Below, one piece after another: positions 16,974 through 25,783 of a DNA stretch of 64,000 bases; position 1 is the first letter of the stretch; each line of letters opens with the position of its first letter. The stretch comes from Streptomyces sp. B21-083 (GTDB lineage Bacteria > Actinomycetota > Actinomycetes > Streptomycetales > Streptomycetaceae), in the NCBI RefSeq assembly GCF_036898825.1, contig NZ_JARUND010000002.1, positions 620,001 to 684,000 on the forward strand, given 5' to 3'. The position numbers and the translations under genes were made by a program. Below the pieces are notes generated by a model. That model was given only the letters and a program-made list of their open reading frames with translations, was not told where the DNA came from and did not search any database.

Positions 16974-17040
16974 AGAGCAGTGCTCTTGCTTTGGATCACC
17001 GGTCTCCGGCAGACTGCTCTCAAGCGAGAGCAGTGCTCTC
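16974..17040. promoter_or_regulatory. Twin TetR operators between divergent genes
   Basis: AGAGCA-G-TGCTCT occurs at 16974-16986 and again at 17027-17039, where the arms extend to GAGAGCA/TGCTCTC. The centres are 53 bp apart, about five helical turns, which allows binding on the same face and looping. An extra half-site ACTGCTCT lies at 17013-17020. They lie in the intergenic region between the TetR gene and the DDN-like gene, the position expected for a bidirectional operator. Confidence 0.7.
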
Positions 17041-17087
17041 GCAGTCAGGATCCACACACCCCTGACCAAAATTTCCAGGAGGACACC

Positions 17088-17543
17088 ATGCCGTCGTCGT
17101 CAGCCCACTACATGAAGCCCAAGGCGTTCGACCGGGCCACGAACGGATTCATCGGCTGGCTCGCACGCCACGGCGTGAGTGTCATGGGCACCGCCGAACT
17201 CTCCGTGCTCGGCCGCAAGAGCGGAGAGTGGCGCCGGGTGCCCGTCAACCCACTGCCGTACGAGGGCGGCCCCTACCTCGTCTCGGCGCGCGGCCACTCC
17301 GAGTGGGTGCGGAACATGCGCGCCGCCGGCGGCGGACGCCTCAAGGTCGGCCGCCGGGTACAGGAGTTCACCGCCGTCGAGCTGCCGGACGCCGAGAAGC
17401 CCGTCGTCCTGCGCACCTACCTGAAGAAGTGGGGCTGGGAAGTGGGGCGCTTCTTCGGCGACGTCGACGTCAACTCGACCGACGAGGAGCTGCTCGCCGC
17501 CGCTCCCAAGCACCCCGTGTTCCGGATCACCGTCACCTCATGA
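17088..17543 (+). CDS. DDN-like deazaflavin (F420)-dependent nitroreductase-family protein
   Basis: The protein has 151 residues and a split-beta-barrel of the DDN/nitroreductase family (GTAELSVLGRKSGEWRRVPVNPLPYEGGPYLVSARG in overlapping motifs, then WVRNMRAAG). In mycobacteria such proteins use reduced F420 to reduce quinones or nitro compounds. The ATG at 17088 has a strong CAGGAGG Shine-Dalgarno 6-7 bases upstream. It is regulated by the divergent TetR protein, as judged from the paired palindromes. Confidence 0.85.
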   Translation: MPSSSAHYMKPKAFDRATNGFIGWLARHGVSVMGTAELSVLGRKSGEWRRVPVNPLPYEGGPYLVSARGHSEWVRNMRAAGGGRLKVGRRVQEFTAVELPDAEKPVVLRTYLKKWGWEVGRFFGDVDVNSTDEELLAAAPKHPVFRITVTS

Positions 17544-17564
17544 ACGGCCCCTCTGCACCCGGAC

Positions 17565-17583
17565 GAGACCCGGGCGAGGTCTC
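17565..17583. terminator. Small hairpin between convergent genes
   Basis: GAGACC-CGGGCGA-GGTCTC forms a 6-bp perfect stem with a 7-base loop. It lies between the DDN-like gene and the convergent flavoprotein gene, just touching the latter's stop codon. Confidence 0.4.
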
Positions 17584-18790
17584 AGGGCTTGTCGAGCACG
17601 GTCAGGGCGCGCCCCGCCATCGGGTGGGTGCGCACCAGCTCGCCCAGTGAGGTGGAGCCCCGGGTGATGTCCCGGAAGGCGTTCCACGCGGGGCGGAAAC
17701 CGGTCAGCACGGCGTGGAAGAGGCCGGGGCGCCGCTCGAACGCCTTCAGCATGCTCCGGCCGACGGCCATCTCGACGCCGAGCCCCGCCTTGATCGCGAA
17801 CGCGTAGTTCAGTGCCTGGCGGCGCGTGTCCACGGCGTCGTTGGCCTCCGCGATGCGTACCGCCCACTCCCCCGCCAGCCGTCCCGAGCGCAGCGCGAAC
17901 GAGATGCCCTCGCGGGTCCACGGCTCCAGCAGGCCCGCCGCGTCCCCGCAGACCAGCACCCGGCCCCGGGAAAGCGGCGAGTCGTCGGCGCGGCAGCGCG
18001 TCAGGTGGCCGGAGGAGATGCTCGGTTCGAAGCCGGCCAGCCCCAGCCGGGCGATGAAGTCCTCCAGATACCGCTTGGTGGCCGCGCCCTCACCGCGCGC
18101 GGAGATCACCCCCACCGTCAGGGTGTCGCCCTTGGGGAACACCCAGCCGTAACTGCCGGGCATCGGGCCCCAGTCGATGAGCACCCGCCCCTGCCAGTCC
18201 TCGGCGACGGTCTGCGGCACCGGGATCTCCGCCTCCAGGCCGAGATCCACCTGGTCGAGTTTCACCCCGACGTGTGCCCCTATGCGGCTGGCACTGCCGT
18301 CCGCGCCGACGACCGCGCGGGCCAGCACCGTCTCGCCGCCCTGCAGGACGACGGCGACCGTCCGCCGGTCCGGCACCGCGGAGCCGTGCTGCTCGACCCG
18401 CGACACCGTGACGCCCGTACGCAGCTCGGCGCCCGCCTTCTGGGCGTGCTCGACGAGCTGCTGGTCGAACTCGGGCCGGTTGATCAGCCCGAACAGCATC
18501 TGCTTGGAACGGCGGGTGCGGGTGAAGCGGCCGTTGTTGGAGAAGGTGACCGCGTGCACCCGGTCCCTGAAGGGCAGTTCGAAGCCGGGCGGCAACGAGT
18601 CGCGCGAAGGGCCGATGATCCCGCCGCCGCACGTCTTGTAACGCGGCAGTTCCGCTTTCTCCAGCAACAGCACACTGCGGCCCGCGACCGCCGCCGCATA
18701 CGCGGCCGAGGCCCCCGCGGGTCCCGCGCCCACCACAACGACGTCCCACACCTGCGCCACGTCGTCCGCCGAAGAGTTCTCGCTGCTCAC
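17582..18790 (-). CDS. Geranylgeranyl-reductase-family FAD oxidoreductase
   Basis: The product has 402 residues. The N-terminal FAD-binding Rossmann motif is VVVVGAGPAGASAAYAAAV, followed by the family hallmark YKTCGGGIIGPS. The mid-protein FAD motif is VVGADGSASRIG, and the later one is VLVCGDAAGLLEPWTREGI. Such enzymes saturate isoprenoid side chains of menaquinones or lipids. GTG at 18788-18790 follows an AGGAG at a slightly long spacing; an ATG twelve codons upstream (18826) is the alternative. It is divergent from the M20 peptidase gene. Confidence 0.88.
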   Translation of the reverse strand: MSSENSSADDVAQVWDVVVVGAGPAGASAAYAAAVAGRSVLLLEKAELPRYKTCGGGIIGPSRDSLPPGFELPFRDRVHAVTFSNNGRFTRTRRSKQMLFGLINRPEFDQQLVEHAQKAGAELRTGVTVSRVEQHGSAVPDRRTVAVVLQGGETVLARAVVGADGSASRIGAHVGVKLDQVDLGLEAEIPVPQTVAEDWQGRVLIDWGPMPGSYGWVFPKGDTLTVGVISARGEGAATKRYLEDFIARLGLAGFEPSISSGHLTRCRADDSPLSRGRVLVCGDAAGLLEPWTREGISFALRSGRLAGEWAVRIAEANDAVDTRRQALNYAFAIKAGLGVEMAVGRSMLKAFERRPGLFHAVLTGFRPAWNAFRDITRGSTSLGELVRTHPMAGRALTVLDKP

Positions 18791-18925
18791 GATGGTCTGC
18801 TGCTCCTGGTCATCCGCCTGCCGCACCTGTTCCTCCGCATCCTACGGCGGGCGTCGCCACAGTCCGCTGTGGGAGGATCACAGGACTTCTCTGGCTACAA
18901 CGTCGCACCCACAAGGAGCGTGCCC

Positions 18926-20281
18926 ATGTCCTCGAATCCGGTCGCCGAGACCGTCGCCTCCCTCATGCCGAGGGCACGGGCGGAGCTCACCGAACTGGTG
19001 GCGTTCAAGTCGGTGGCGGACTTCGAGCAGTTCCCGAGGAGCGAGAGCGAGGCCGCCGCGAACTGGGTCGCCGACGCGTTGCGAGCCGACGGGTTCCAGG
19101 ACGTGGCCCTGCTCGACACCCCGGACGGCACGCAGTCGGTGTACGGCTTCCTGCCCGGCCCCGAGGGCGCGAAGACCGTCCTGCTCTACGCCCACTACGA
19201 CGTGCAGCCGCCGCTCGACGAGGCCGGCTGGGTGACCCCGCCCTTCGAGCTGACCGAGCGCGACGGCCGCTGGTACGGACGCGGTGCCGCCGACTGCAAG
19301 GGCGGCCTCATCATGCACCTGCTCGCGCTGCGCGCCCTCATGGCGAACGGCGGCGTACCGGTCAACGTCAAGGTGATCGCCGAGGGCTCGGAGGAGATGG
19401 CCACCGGCGGGCTGGAGCGATACGCCGAGCAACACCCGGAGCTGCTCACCGCCGACGCGATCGTCATCGGCGACACGGGCAACTTCCGGGTCGGGCTGCC
19501 GACGGTCACCTCGACACTGCGCGGCATGACCATGCTGCGGGTCAGGATCGACACCCTTGAGGGCAACCTCCACTCGGGCCAGTTCGGCGGGGCTGCGCCC
19601 GACGCGCTGGGCGCGCTGATCCGCGTACTCGACTCACTGCGGGCAAAGGACGGTTCGACGACGGTCGACGGGCTCACGGACGAGGCGCCGTGGGACGGAC
19701 TCCAGTACGACGAGACGCAGTTCCGCACGGACGCCAAAGTGCTCGACGGGGTGGAGCTGCTCGGCTCCGGCCCGGTCGCCGACCGGATCTGGGCGCGCCC
19801 GGCGGTCACGGTCCTCGGCATCGACTGCCCGCCGGTGGTCGGCGCCACCCCCTCCGTGCAGGCGAGCGCCCGCGCGCTGATCAGCCTGCGGGTGCCGCCG
19901 GGCGTGGACGCCTCGGCGGCGACCACACTCCTTCAGGCGCATCTGACGGCGCACACGCCGTGGGGCGCGCGGGTGTCCATGGAGCAGATCGGCCAGGGCC
20001 AGCCGTTCCGCGCCGACACCTCCAGCCCGGCGTACACGGCGATGGCCGAGGCCATGGCGGTCGCGTACCCCGGTCAGGAGATGCAGTACGCGGGCCAGGG
20101 CGGCTCGATCCCCCTGTGCAACACGCTCGCGTCGCTCTATCCGCGGGCCGAGATCCTGCTGATCGGTCTGAGCGAGCCGGAGGCCCGGATCCACGCGGTG
20201 AACGAGAGCGTGTCCCCGGAGGAACTGGAGCGCCTGTCGGTGACAGAGGCCCTGTTCCTCCGGAACTACGCCGCGTCCTGA
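18926..20281 (+). CDS. M20-family dipeptidase
   Basis: The protein has 451 residues and is a zinc metallopeptidase of the M20 dipeptidase type. Zinc ligands and catalytic residues are visible in LLYAHYDVQPP (His, Asp), GRGAADCKGGL (bridging Asp), EGSEEMATGGL (general base Glu-Glu), DTGNF and the C-terminal HAVNES (His). The dimerisation insert LEGNLHSGQFGGAAPDAL is present. The ATG at 18926 has an AAGGAG Shine-Dalgarno 8 bases upstream. A cytoplasmic peptide-recycling role is likely. Confidence 0.93.
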   Translation: MSSNPVAETVASLMPRARAELTELVAFKSVADFEQFPRSESEAAANWVADALRADGFQDVALLDTPDGTQSVYGFLPGPEGAKTVLLYAHYDVQPPLDEAGWVTPPFELTERDGRWYGRGAADCKGGLIMHLLALRALMANGGVPVNVKVIAEGSEEMATGGLERYAEQHPELLTADAIVIGDTGNFRVGLPTVTSTLRGMTMLRVRIDTLEGNLHSGQFGGAAPDALGALIRVLDSLRAKDGSTTVDGLTDEAPWDGLQYDETQFRTDAKVLDGVELLGSGPVADRIWARPAVTVLGIDCPPVVGATPSVQASARALISLRVPPGVDASAATTLLQAHLTAHTPWGARVSMEQIGQGQPFRADTSSPAYTAMAEAMAVAYPGQEMQYAGQGGSIPLCNTLASLYPRAEILLIGLSEPEARIHAVNESVSPEELERLSVTEALFLRNYAAS

Positions 20282-20301
20282 GCCGCCGGGCGGCCCTCCC
20301 G

Positions 20302-21360
20302 TTACTCCGCCTCGGCCTCTCCCACCGCCACCCCCGCCTCCAGATAGAGCGCGGCGCCCCGTTCGCGCGCCCGCAGCGCCCCGCGCAGGCGCTCGTATCG
20401 GACGGGCGGGAGCAGGTCGGCGGCCTCCTCCTCGGTGACGAAGCGCCAGTCACGCAGTTCGGGGCCGGGCAGCAGCACCCGCCCGGCGCGGGCGCTGTCG
20501 AGCCGTCCGCCGTCGAAGAGGAGGCGCAGTCCGCCGTAGCCGGGCGGCTCGGGCGGCTCCCAGTCGATGACGAGGAGCCGGGGCACGTCGGTGAGGTGGA
20601 TGCCCGTCTCCTCGGCGACCTCGCGGATGCCCGCGCGCGCGGGCGCCTCACCCCGCTCGACGACGCCGCCGGGAAACTCCCAGCCCGCCTTGTAGGTGGG
20701 GTCGACGAGCAGGACCCGATCCTCGTCGTCGAACAGCAGGACCCCGGAGGCCACCGTTTCGCCGGTGGGTTCCGGGGTCTGCACGATGTCGCACGTGGGC
20801 GCGGTCCCGGTGCTGACGGCCTCGGCGATTCGTACGGCCGTCTCGTACGGGGTGAGGTCGCTGGTGTCGACCGGATGGGCGTCGGCGGTGAGCCAGGAGG
20901 CGAGCGCCGTCCGGTACGACTCGATCTGGTCGTACGACCATTGCCGTACGCGTATCTCTCCGTCCGGGAGGTCCGGTGGGATCTCCCGGGTGGCTATTCG
21001 CTCGCGCAGTATCGTTTCCGCCGGGGCGAGGAGCACATGCCGGACCGTGATCCGGCGGGCGGCGAGGCCACCGAAGATCTCGTCGCGGTACTCCTGGCGG
21101 AGGAGCGTCATGGGGACCACGAGGGTGCCGCCGAGCTCGGCGAGCATGGCGGCCGCGGTGTCCACCACGAGCCGCCGCCAGATCGGCAGGTCCTGGAAGT
21201 CGCCGACCTCCGCGAGTCGCTTGGGTGGCAGCAGATGCGCGAGTGCCCCGCCGATGATCTCGGGGTCGAAGAGCGTGCTGTTCGGGATCAGTTCGTTCAG
21301 TTCCCGTGCGGTGGTGGTCTTCCCCGCACCGAACGCGCCGTTGACCCAGACGACGATCAC
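20302..21360 (-). CDS. P-loop kinase-like domain fused to NUDIX hydrolase
   Basis: The 352-residue protein has two enzyme modules. Residues of about 1-175 form a P-loop NTPase (VNGAFGAGKTTTARELNEL with a Walker A GAFGAGKTT; VVPMTLLRQEY follows). Residues of about 200-345 form a NUDIX domain with the full NUDIX box GGVVERGEAPARAGIREV followed by AEETGI. GTG at 21358-21360 is preceded by AGAGGGGG, an ideal Shine-Dalgarno. A kinase-NUDIX combination suggests nucleotide or RNA-end metabolism, but the substrate is unknown. Confidence 0.88.
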   Translation of the reverse strand: MIVVWVNGAFGAGKTTTARELNELIPNSTLFDPEIIGGALAHLLPPKRLAEVGDFQDLPIWRRLVVDTAAAMLAELGGTLVVPMTLLRQEYRDEIFGGLAARRITVRHVLLAPAETILRERIATREIPPDLPDGEIRVRQWSYDQIESYRTALASWLTADAHPVDTSDLTPYETAVRIAEAVSTGTAPTCDIVQTPEPTGETVASGVLLFDDEDRVLLVDPTYKAGWEFPGGVVERGEAPARAGIREVAEETGIHLTDVPRLLVIDWEPPEPPGYGGLRLLFDGGRLDSARAGRVLLPGPELRDWRFVTEEEAADLLPPVRYERLRGALRARERGAALYLEAGVAVGEAEAE

Positions 21361-21502
21361 ATTTCCCCCTCTTCTGTTGGACCCCTGAGGCTTGCCCGCT
21401 CCACCCTGCCACGGAAACCAGATTCGGATGAGGGCGCATACACGGCGGCGCCGATGCCCCGTCACACGGGCCACCGGCGCCACTTGGACCACTTCCGGCT
21501 CG

Positions 21503-21706
21503 TCAGCCGTTGGCGCTGTCGCCTCCCAGCGCGTTCTCGTCCACGGCCATGCTGTCGCTCGCGACGGTGTGGTCGAGGGCGCTGAGCGTGTCGTCCACGT
21601 TCAGGTCACCGAGGGCGTCGGCCCCGAGGCCATGGGAAGGGGTGATCGCCGCGACGACGAACCCGGTGGCGAGGGAGGCGATGGCGAGCATGCTGCGCTT
21701 CTTCAT
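21503..21706 (-). CDS. Small exported protein
   Basis: The predicted peptide of 67 residues starts MKKRSMLAIASLATGFVVAAITPSHG, a classic Sec signal with a basic N-terminus and hydrophobic core. The mature part is short, acidic and rich in Asp, Ala and Ser (DALGDLNVDDTLSALDHTVASD). No family is recognised with confidence. It lies alone between the NUDIX and ROK genes. Confidence 0.6.
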   Translation of the reverse strand: MKKRSMLAIASLATGFVVAAITPSHGLGADALGDLNVDDTLSALDHTVASDSMAVDENALGGDSANG

Positions 21707-21820
21707 GCCCGGCTCAACTGCCGAACCGGCGTGAGGGTCACGGCGTTCGCGCACCGTGTCACATTCCCGGTGCCCGCGCCGTCCTCCTGACGACGCACCA
21801 TCCACGGAGTCAGCCGCCCC

Positions 21821-22777
21821 TCAGACGCGCGCCTCAGCCGTGTCGTCCGCCCTGCGAGTCAGCGCCGCCGCCGCCGCGCCGACCAGGCCGGCGTCCGTGC
21901 CCATCTGCGCCGGGACGATCTCCAGACGCTGGACGAACGACAGCGTGGCATAGGTCTTCAGGGCCGCGCGCAAGGGCGCGAACAGGACGTCGCCGGCCTT
22001 CCCCACGCCACCGCCGATCACGGCGACGTCGATCTCCACGAGAGTCGCCGTGGCGGCGATGCCGGCCGCGAGCGCCTGGGCGGCACGCTCGAAGGAGGCA
22101 AGGGCGATCGGGTCGCCGGCCCGTGCCGCCTCGGCGACCGCGGCGGCCGAGATGTCGCCGTCGGGGCCCGGCTGCCAGCCGTTCGCCCGGGCGCGGCGAG
22201 CGATGTTGGGACCGCTGGCGACGCGCTCCACACAGCCACGGGAACCGCAGGCACAGGGTTCACCGTCGAGTTCGACGCTGATGTGCCCGATGTGGCCGGC
22301 GTTGCCGGTGGGTCCGGGGTGCAGCCGGCCGTTGAGGACCAGGCCACCGCCGACACCGGTCGAGACGACCATGCACAGCGCGTTGTCGTGGCCGCGCGCG
22401 GCGCCCTGCCAGTGCTCGGCCGCCGTGATCGCCACGCCGTCGCCGATCAGTTCGACGGGCAGGCCTCCGGTCACGGCCCGGACACGTGCGACCAGCGGAT
22501 AGCCGCGCCAGCCGGGCACGTTGACCGGGCTCACCGTGCCCGCCGAGGCGTCCACCGGCCCCGCGCTGCCGATACCGACGGCGGTCACACCTACCCACGA
22601 CGGCGAGCCGGTCAGCTCGGCGAGCACCTCCTCGACGGCCCGCATGACCGTCTCCCCGTCCTCCCGGGCGGGCGTCGGGCGCTGGGCGCGCAGCTGGATC
22701 CGGCCGTGGCCGTCCACCAGCGCTCCGGCGATCTTGGTGCCGCCGATGTCGAGCGCGGCCACGAGGTCGGTGTGCAT
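21821..22777 (-). CDS. ROK-family sugar kinase
   Basis: The protein has 318 residues and is an ATP-dependent hexose kinase. The phosphate-binding DIGGTKIAGALVDG, the catalytic GDGVAIT segment, VVSTGVGGGLVLNG and the zinc motif CACGSRGCVE are all present. Glucokinase or N-acetylmannosamine-type specificity cannot be separated by eye. It is divergent from a LacI-family gene, with a perfect palindrome between them, so this kinase is probably part of a small sugar-inducible unit. Confidence 0.88.
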   Translation of the reverse strand: MHTDLVAALDIGGTKIAGALVDGHGRIQLRAQRPTPAREDGETVMRAVEEVLAELTGSPSWVGVTAVGIGSAGPVDASAGTVSPVNVPGWRGYPLVARVRAVTGGLPVELIGDGVAITAAEHWQGAARGHDNALCMVVSTGVGGGLVLNGRLHPGPTGNAGHIGHISVELDGEPCACGSRGCVERVASGPNIARRARANGWQPGPDGDISAAAVAEAARAGDPIALASFERAAQALAAGIAATATLVEIDVAVIGGGVGKAGDVLFAPLRAALKTYATLSFVQRLEIVPAQMGTDAGLVGAAAAALTRRADDTAEARV

Positions 22778-22874
22778 CAGTGTCAGATCTCCCTGTCAAC
22801 CATGGCAAAGGGGCAGACCGGTCTGATGGTGGGGGCGCAGGCCGGAGTTGGTGTGCACAGTGTCCCCTGCACCT

Positions 22875-22886
22875 GACAACGTTGTC
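22875..22886. promoter_or_regulatory. LacI-type operator between ROK kinase and LacI gene
   Basis: GACAAC-GTTGTC is a perfect 12-bp palindrome with a central CG, the classic form of LacI-family operators. It lies 98 bp upstream of the kinase start and 139 bp upstream of the chosen LacI start, so one repressor could control both genes. Confidence 0.65.
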
Positions 22887-23024
22887 CAGGCCCTATGCTC
22901 GACGCCATATCCTCATACACAACCTGGGACGACGCATCCCCCGGACGCAACATGGTCCGGAGTATCGCGGTGGATCACCGTGGACCGCCGACATCTCGTG
23001 GACGACAGGACAGGACAGCGCATC

Positions 23025-24062
23025 GTGGCCGACACCGCCCGCCGCCCGGAGAACCGCTACGGCAACCGACCGACCATGAAGGACGTGGCCGCCCGTGCCG
23101 GGGTCGGGCTGAAGACGGTCTCGCGTGTCGTCAACGCCGAACCGGGTGTCACCCCGGAGACCGAGCGCCGCGTACAGGAGGCCATCGACGCCCTGGGGTT
23201 CCGCCGCAACGACAGCGCGCGAGTGCTCCGCAAAGGCAGTACGGCGAGCATCGGCCTCGTCCTGGAGGACCTCGCCGACCCCTTCTACGGCCCCCTGAGC
23301 CGGGCCGTCGAGGAGCTCGCCCGAGCGCACGGCGCCCTGCTGATCAACGGGTCGAGCGCCGAGGACCCGGACCGGGAGCAGGAGTTGGTACTGGCTCTGT
23401 GCGCACGGCGCGTGGACGGGCTGGTGATCATTCCGGCCGGTGACGACCACCGTTATCTGGAGCCGGAGCTGAAGGCGGGCGTCGCCACGGTGTTCGTGGA
23501 CCGGCCGGCCGGGAAGATCGACGCCGACGTCGTCCTGTCGGACAGTTTCGGTGGCGCCCGTGACGGCGTGGCCCACCTGATCGCGCACGGTCACCGCAGG
23601 ATCGGCTTCATCGGCGACATGCCCCGCATCCACACCTCCGCCGAGCGGCTTCGCGGCTACCGCGCCGCGATGGAGGACGCGGGGATACCGGTCGAGGACG
23701 CGTGGATGTCGCTCGGCGTCACCGACCCGGAGCGGGTGCGCCGCGCGGCCGAGGAGATGCTCTCCGCGCCGTCCCCGGTGACGGCGGTCTTCGCGGGCAA
23801 CAACCGGGTGACGGTCACCGTCGTCCGGGTTCTCACCGAGCAGCGCCGCCCCGTCGCTCTCGTGGGTTTCGACGACTTCGAACTCGCCGACCTGCTCCAG
23901 CCGGGCGTGACCGTGGTCGCCCAGGACGCGGCTCAGCTGGGCCGTACTGCCGCCGAACGCCTCTTCCGTCAGCTGGACGGCACGCTGCTCTCCCCGGAGC
24001 GCATCGAACTCCCGACCCGCCTCGTCACCCGGGGATCGGGGGAACTGCCCCCGGCGGACTGA
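23025..24062 (+). CDS. LacI-family transcriptional regulator
   Basis: The protein has 345 residues from the GTG at 23025. The helix-turn-helix and hinge are TMKDVAARAGVGLKTVSRVV and NAEPGVTPETERRVQEAI, followed by a periplasmic-binding-protein-like sugar domain (LVLEDLADPFYGPL, VDGLVIIPAG, VALVGFDDFELADLL). Several GTG codons lie upstream in frame (for example 22980), so the start is uncertain. The divergent ROK kinase and the shared palindrome suggest autoregulation and control of sugar phosphorylation. Confidence 0.85.
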   Translation: MADTARRPENRYGNRPTMKDVAARAGVGLKTVSRVVNAEPGVTPETERRVQEAIDALGFRRNDSARVLRKGSTASIGLVLEDLADPFYGPLSRAVEELARAHGALLINGSSAEDPDREQELVLALCARRVDGLVIIPAGDDHRYLEPELKAGVATVFVDRPAGKIDADVVLSDSFGGARDGVAHLIAHGHRRIGFIGDMPRIHTSAERLRGYRAAMEDAGIPVEDAWMSLGVTDPERVRRAAEEMLSAPSPVTAVFAGNNRVTVTVVRVLTEQRRPVALVGFDDFELADLLQPGVTVVAQDAAQLGRTAAERLFRQLDGTLLSPERIELPTRLVTRGSGELPPAD

Positions 24063-24100
24063 GACCGGCCTACGCCGTCGCCCTTAAGGGGCTCAAGGGC

Positions 24101-24427
24101 TCAGCAGACCGGGAGTCCGGGCACCGGGGCGTCGTTGTCGCCGCCCTTGAGGTAGACGACGCTGACGTAGACACCGGCGTTGCCGCTGTCGTCGTCGGTC
24201 TTCGCCCACCCGACGTTCGTCCACTGGCCGTATGTCTCGCGCCGGCCCAGATTCTGCTGGCATTAGAAGTAGTTGGGACCCGAGTTGAGGACGCCGACCA
24301 CGGTGCCGGACGCGGTGTACGACTTGGCGGTGCGCCGGACCGAGCAGTTGTTGCCCCGTTCCTGTGACCCACCCGTACGTGCCGTACAGACTACGGGGCC
24401 GGTGTGACAGCGGAACCTCGTGCCCAT
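24101..24427 (-). pseudogene. Secreted SH3-like protein, interrupted by a stop codon
   Basis: Read from the ATG at 24427 the frame gives a Cys-containing stretch (NNCSVRRTAKSYTASGTVV) and then GVLNSGPNYF followed by TAA at 24263-24265. The same frame then continues with CQQNLGRRETYGQWTNVGWA and ends VPGLPVC at a true stop at 24101. The look is that of small secreted SH3-like actinobacterial proteins, in which the stop would have been a Tyr codon. No signal peptide is encoded at the 5' end, so the N-terminus is also degraded or missing. Confidence 0.6.
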
Positions 24428-24445
24428 GGTTGTGAGACAGGGGTC

Positions 24446-25753
24446 CTACCTGGGCGACGCGGTGAGGTCGGCTCGTCTCGGGCGCGCGAAGCCGTCCAGG
24501 TCGGCCCGGGTCAGGCCGTCCGTCGCCCGGGTCACCTCCGTGCCGTCGAGGGCGCCGCAGTCCAGGCCGCGCAGCAGATAGCCGCTGAGGGCCTTGGCGG
24601 TGGCGGGCTCGTCCATGACATCGCCGCCGGCGCGGTTGGCGTAGCGGGAGAGTCGGGCGGCGGCCTGTTCGTAGCCCTCGCGGTAGAAGGCGAAGACGGC
24701 CGCGTACCGGGTCGGGATGTGCCGGGGATGCATGTCCCAGCCCTGGTAGTAGGCGCGGGCCAGGGCGCGGCGGGTGAGGCCGTAGTGCAGGCGCCAGGCC
24801 GCGTGGACCTGCTCGGTCGGGCCGACCGGCAGGACGTTGGTGGAGCCGTCCGAGACACGTACGCCGGTGCCCGCCGCCGCGACCTGCATGATCGCCTTGG
24901 CGTGGTCGGCGGCCGGGTGGTCGCTGGCCTGGTGCGCGGCGGAGACGCCGAGGCAGGCGCTGTAGTCGAAGGTGCCGTAGTGCAGGCCGGTGGCGCGACC
25001 CTCGGCGGCCTGGATCATCCGGGCGACCGTGGCCGTGCCGTCGGTGGCGAGGATGGACTGGCTGGTCTCGATCTGGATCTCGAAGCCGATCCGGCCGGGC
25101 GTGAGACCGCGCGCCTTCTCGAACTCCTCCAGGAGTCTGACCATGGCGCTGACCTGCTCGGCGTACGTCACCTTGGGCAGGGTGAGGACCAGCCCCTCGG
25201 GCAGACCGCCGGACTCCATCAGACCGGTCAGGAAGATGTCGAGGGTGCGGATGCCCCGGTCGCGCACCGGCGCCTCCATGCACTTCATCCGGATGCCCAT
25301 GTACGGGGCGGCCGTGCCCTTCGCGTACGCCTCGGCGATCAGACGGGCCGCGCGGGCCGCCGTCTCGTCCTCCTCGGCATCCGGGCGGGGGCCGTAGCCG
25401 TCCTCGAAGTCGACGCGCAGGTCTTCGATCGGCTCGCGCTCCAGCTTGGCGCGGACACGGTCGTGGACGGATTCGGCGAGGTCGTCGGACAGACCGAGGA
25501 CGGCGGCGAAGGAGGCGGCGTCCGGGGCGTGTTCGTCGAGGGCGGCGAGGGCCTGGTCGCCCCAGGAACGGATGGTGTCGGCGGCGAACGCGTCCCCGGG
25601 GACGTACACGGTGTGGACGGGCTGGCGGGTGCCGGGGTCTCCGGGATAGCGGCGCTCCAGCTCCGCGTCGACCGGGGCGAGGGAGGCGCTGATCCCCTCG
25701 CTGACGGCACCCGCGAGGCTCGTCGTCACGTTTTCCTGCCGACCCTGCACCAT
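24446..25753 (-). CDS. DUF6986 family, aldolase/citrate-lyase-beta-like protein
   Basis: The product has 435 residues. It matches the HpcH/HpaI aldolase and citrate-lyase-beta TIM-barrel style: VDFEDGYGPRPDAEEDE, the IGFEIQIETSQSIL motif with the metal-binding Glu, and LHYGTFDYSACLGVSA. The family (DUF6986) often neighbours malate synthase and allantoin genes in streptomycetes, as I recall, so a role in glyoxylate or C2 metabolism is plausible. Here it is isolated. A TTCCG-N5-CGGAA palindrome 15 bp upstream of the start is a candidate operator. Confidence 0.75.
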   Translation of the reverse strand: MVQGRQENVTTSLAGAVSEGISASLAPVDAELERRYPGDPGTRQPVHTVYVPGDAFAADTIRSWGDQALAALDEHAPDAASFAAVLGLSDDLAESVHDRVRAKLEREPIEDLRVDFEDGYGPRPDAEEDETAARAARLIAEAYAKGTAAPYMGIRMKCMEAPVRDRGIRTLDIFLTGLMESGGLPEGLVLTLPKVTYAEQVSAMVRLLEEFEKARGLTPGRIGFEIQIETSQSILATDGTATVARMIQAAEGRATGLHYGTFDYSACLGVSAAHQASDHPAADHAKAIMQVAAAGTGVRVSDGSTNVLPVGPTEQVHAAWRLHYGLTRRALARAYYQGWDMHPRHIPTRYAAVFAFYREGYEQAAARLSRYANRAGGDVMDEPATAKALSGYLLRGLDCGALDGTEVTRATDGLTRADLDGFARPRRADLTASPR

Positions 25754-25768
25754 TTTGAACCCTCCGTC

Positions 25769-25783
25769 TTCCGCACTACGGAA
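25769..25783. promoter_or_regulatory. Candidate IclR-type operator before the DUF6986 gene
   Basis: TTCCG-CACTA-CGGAA has perfect 5-bp arms and ends just upstream of the DUF6986 start. A related half-site, TCCGCATAACGAA, follows at 25791-25803. The form resembles operators of IclR regulators such as those controlling allantoin use, but no regulator gene lies nearby. Confidence 0.5.

Noticed and set aside
24093..25283. A 396-codon minus-strand frame across the SH3 remnant and DUF6986 gene
   Set aside because: The translation is rich in Arg, Pro and Gly with no motif; the DUF6986 frame and the remnant frame explain the same DNA.
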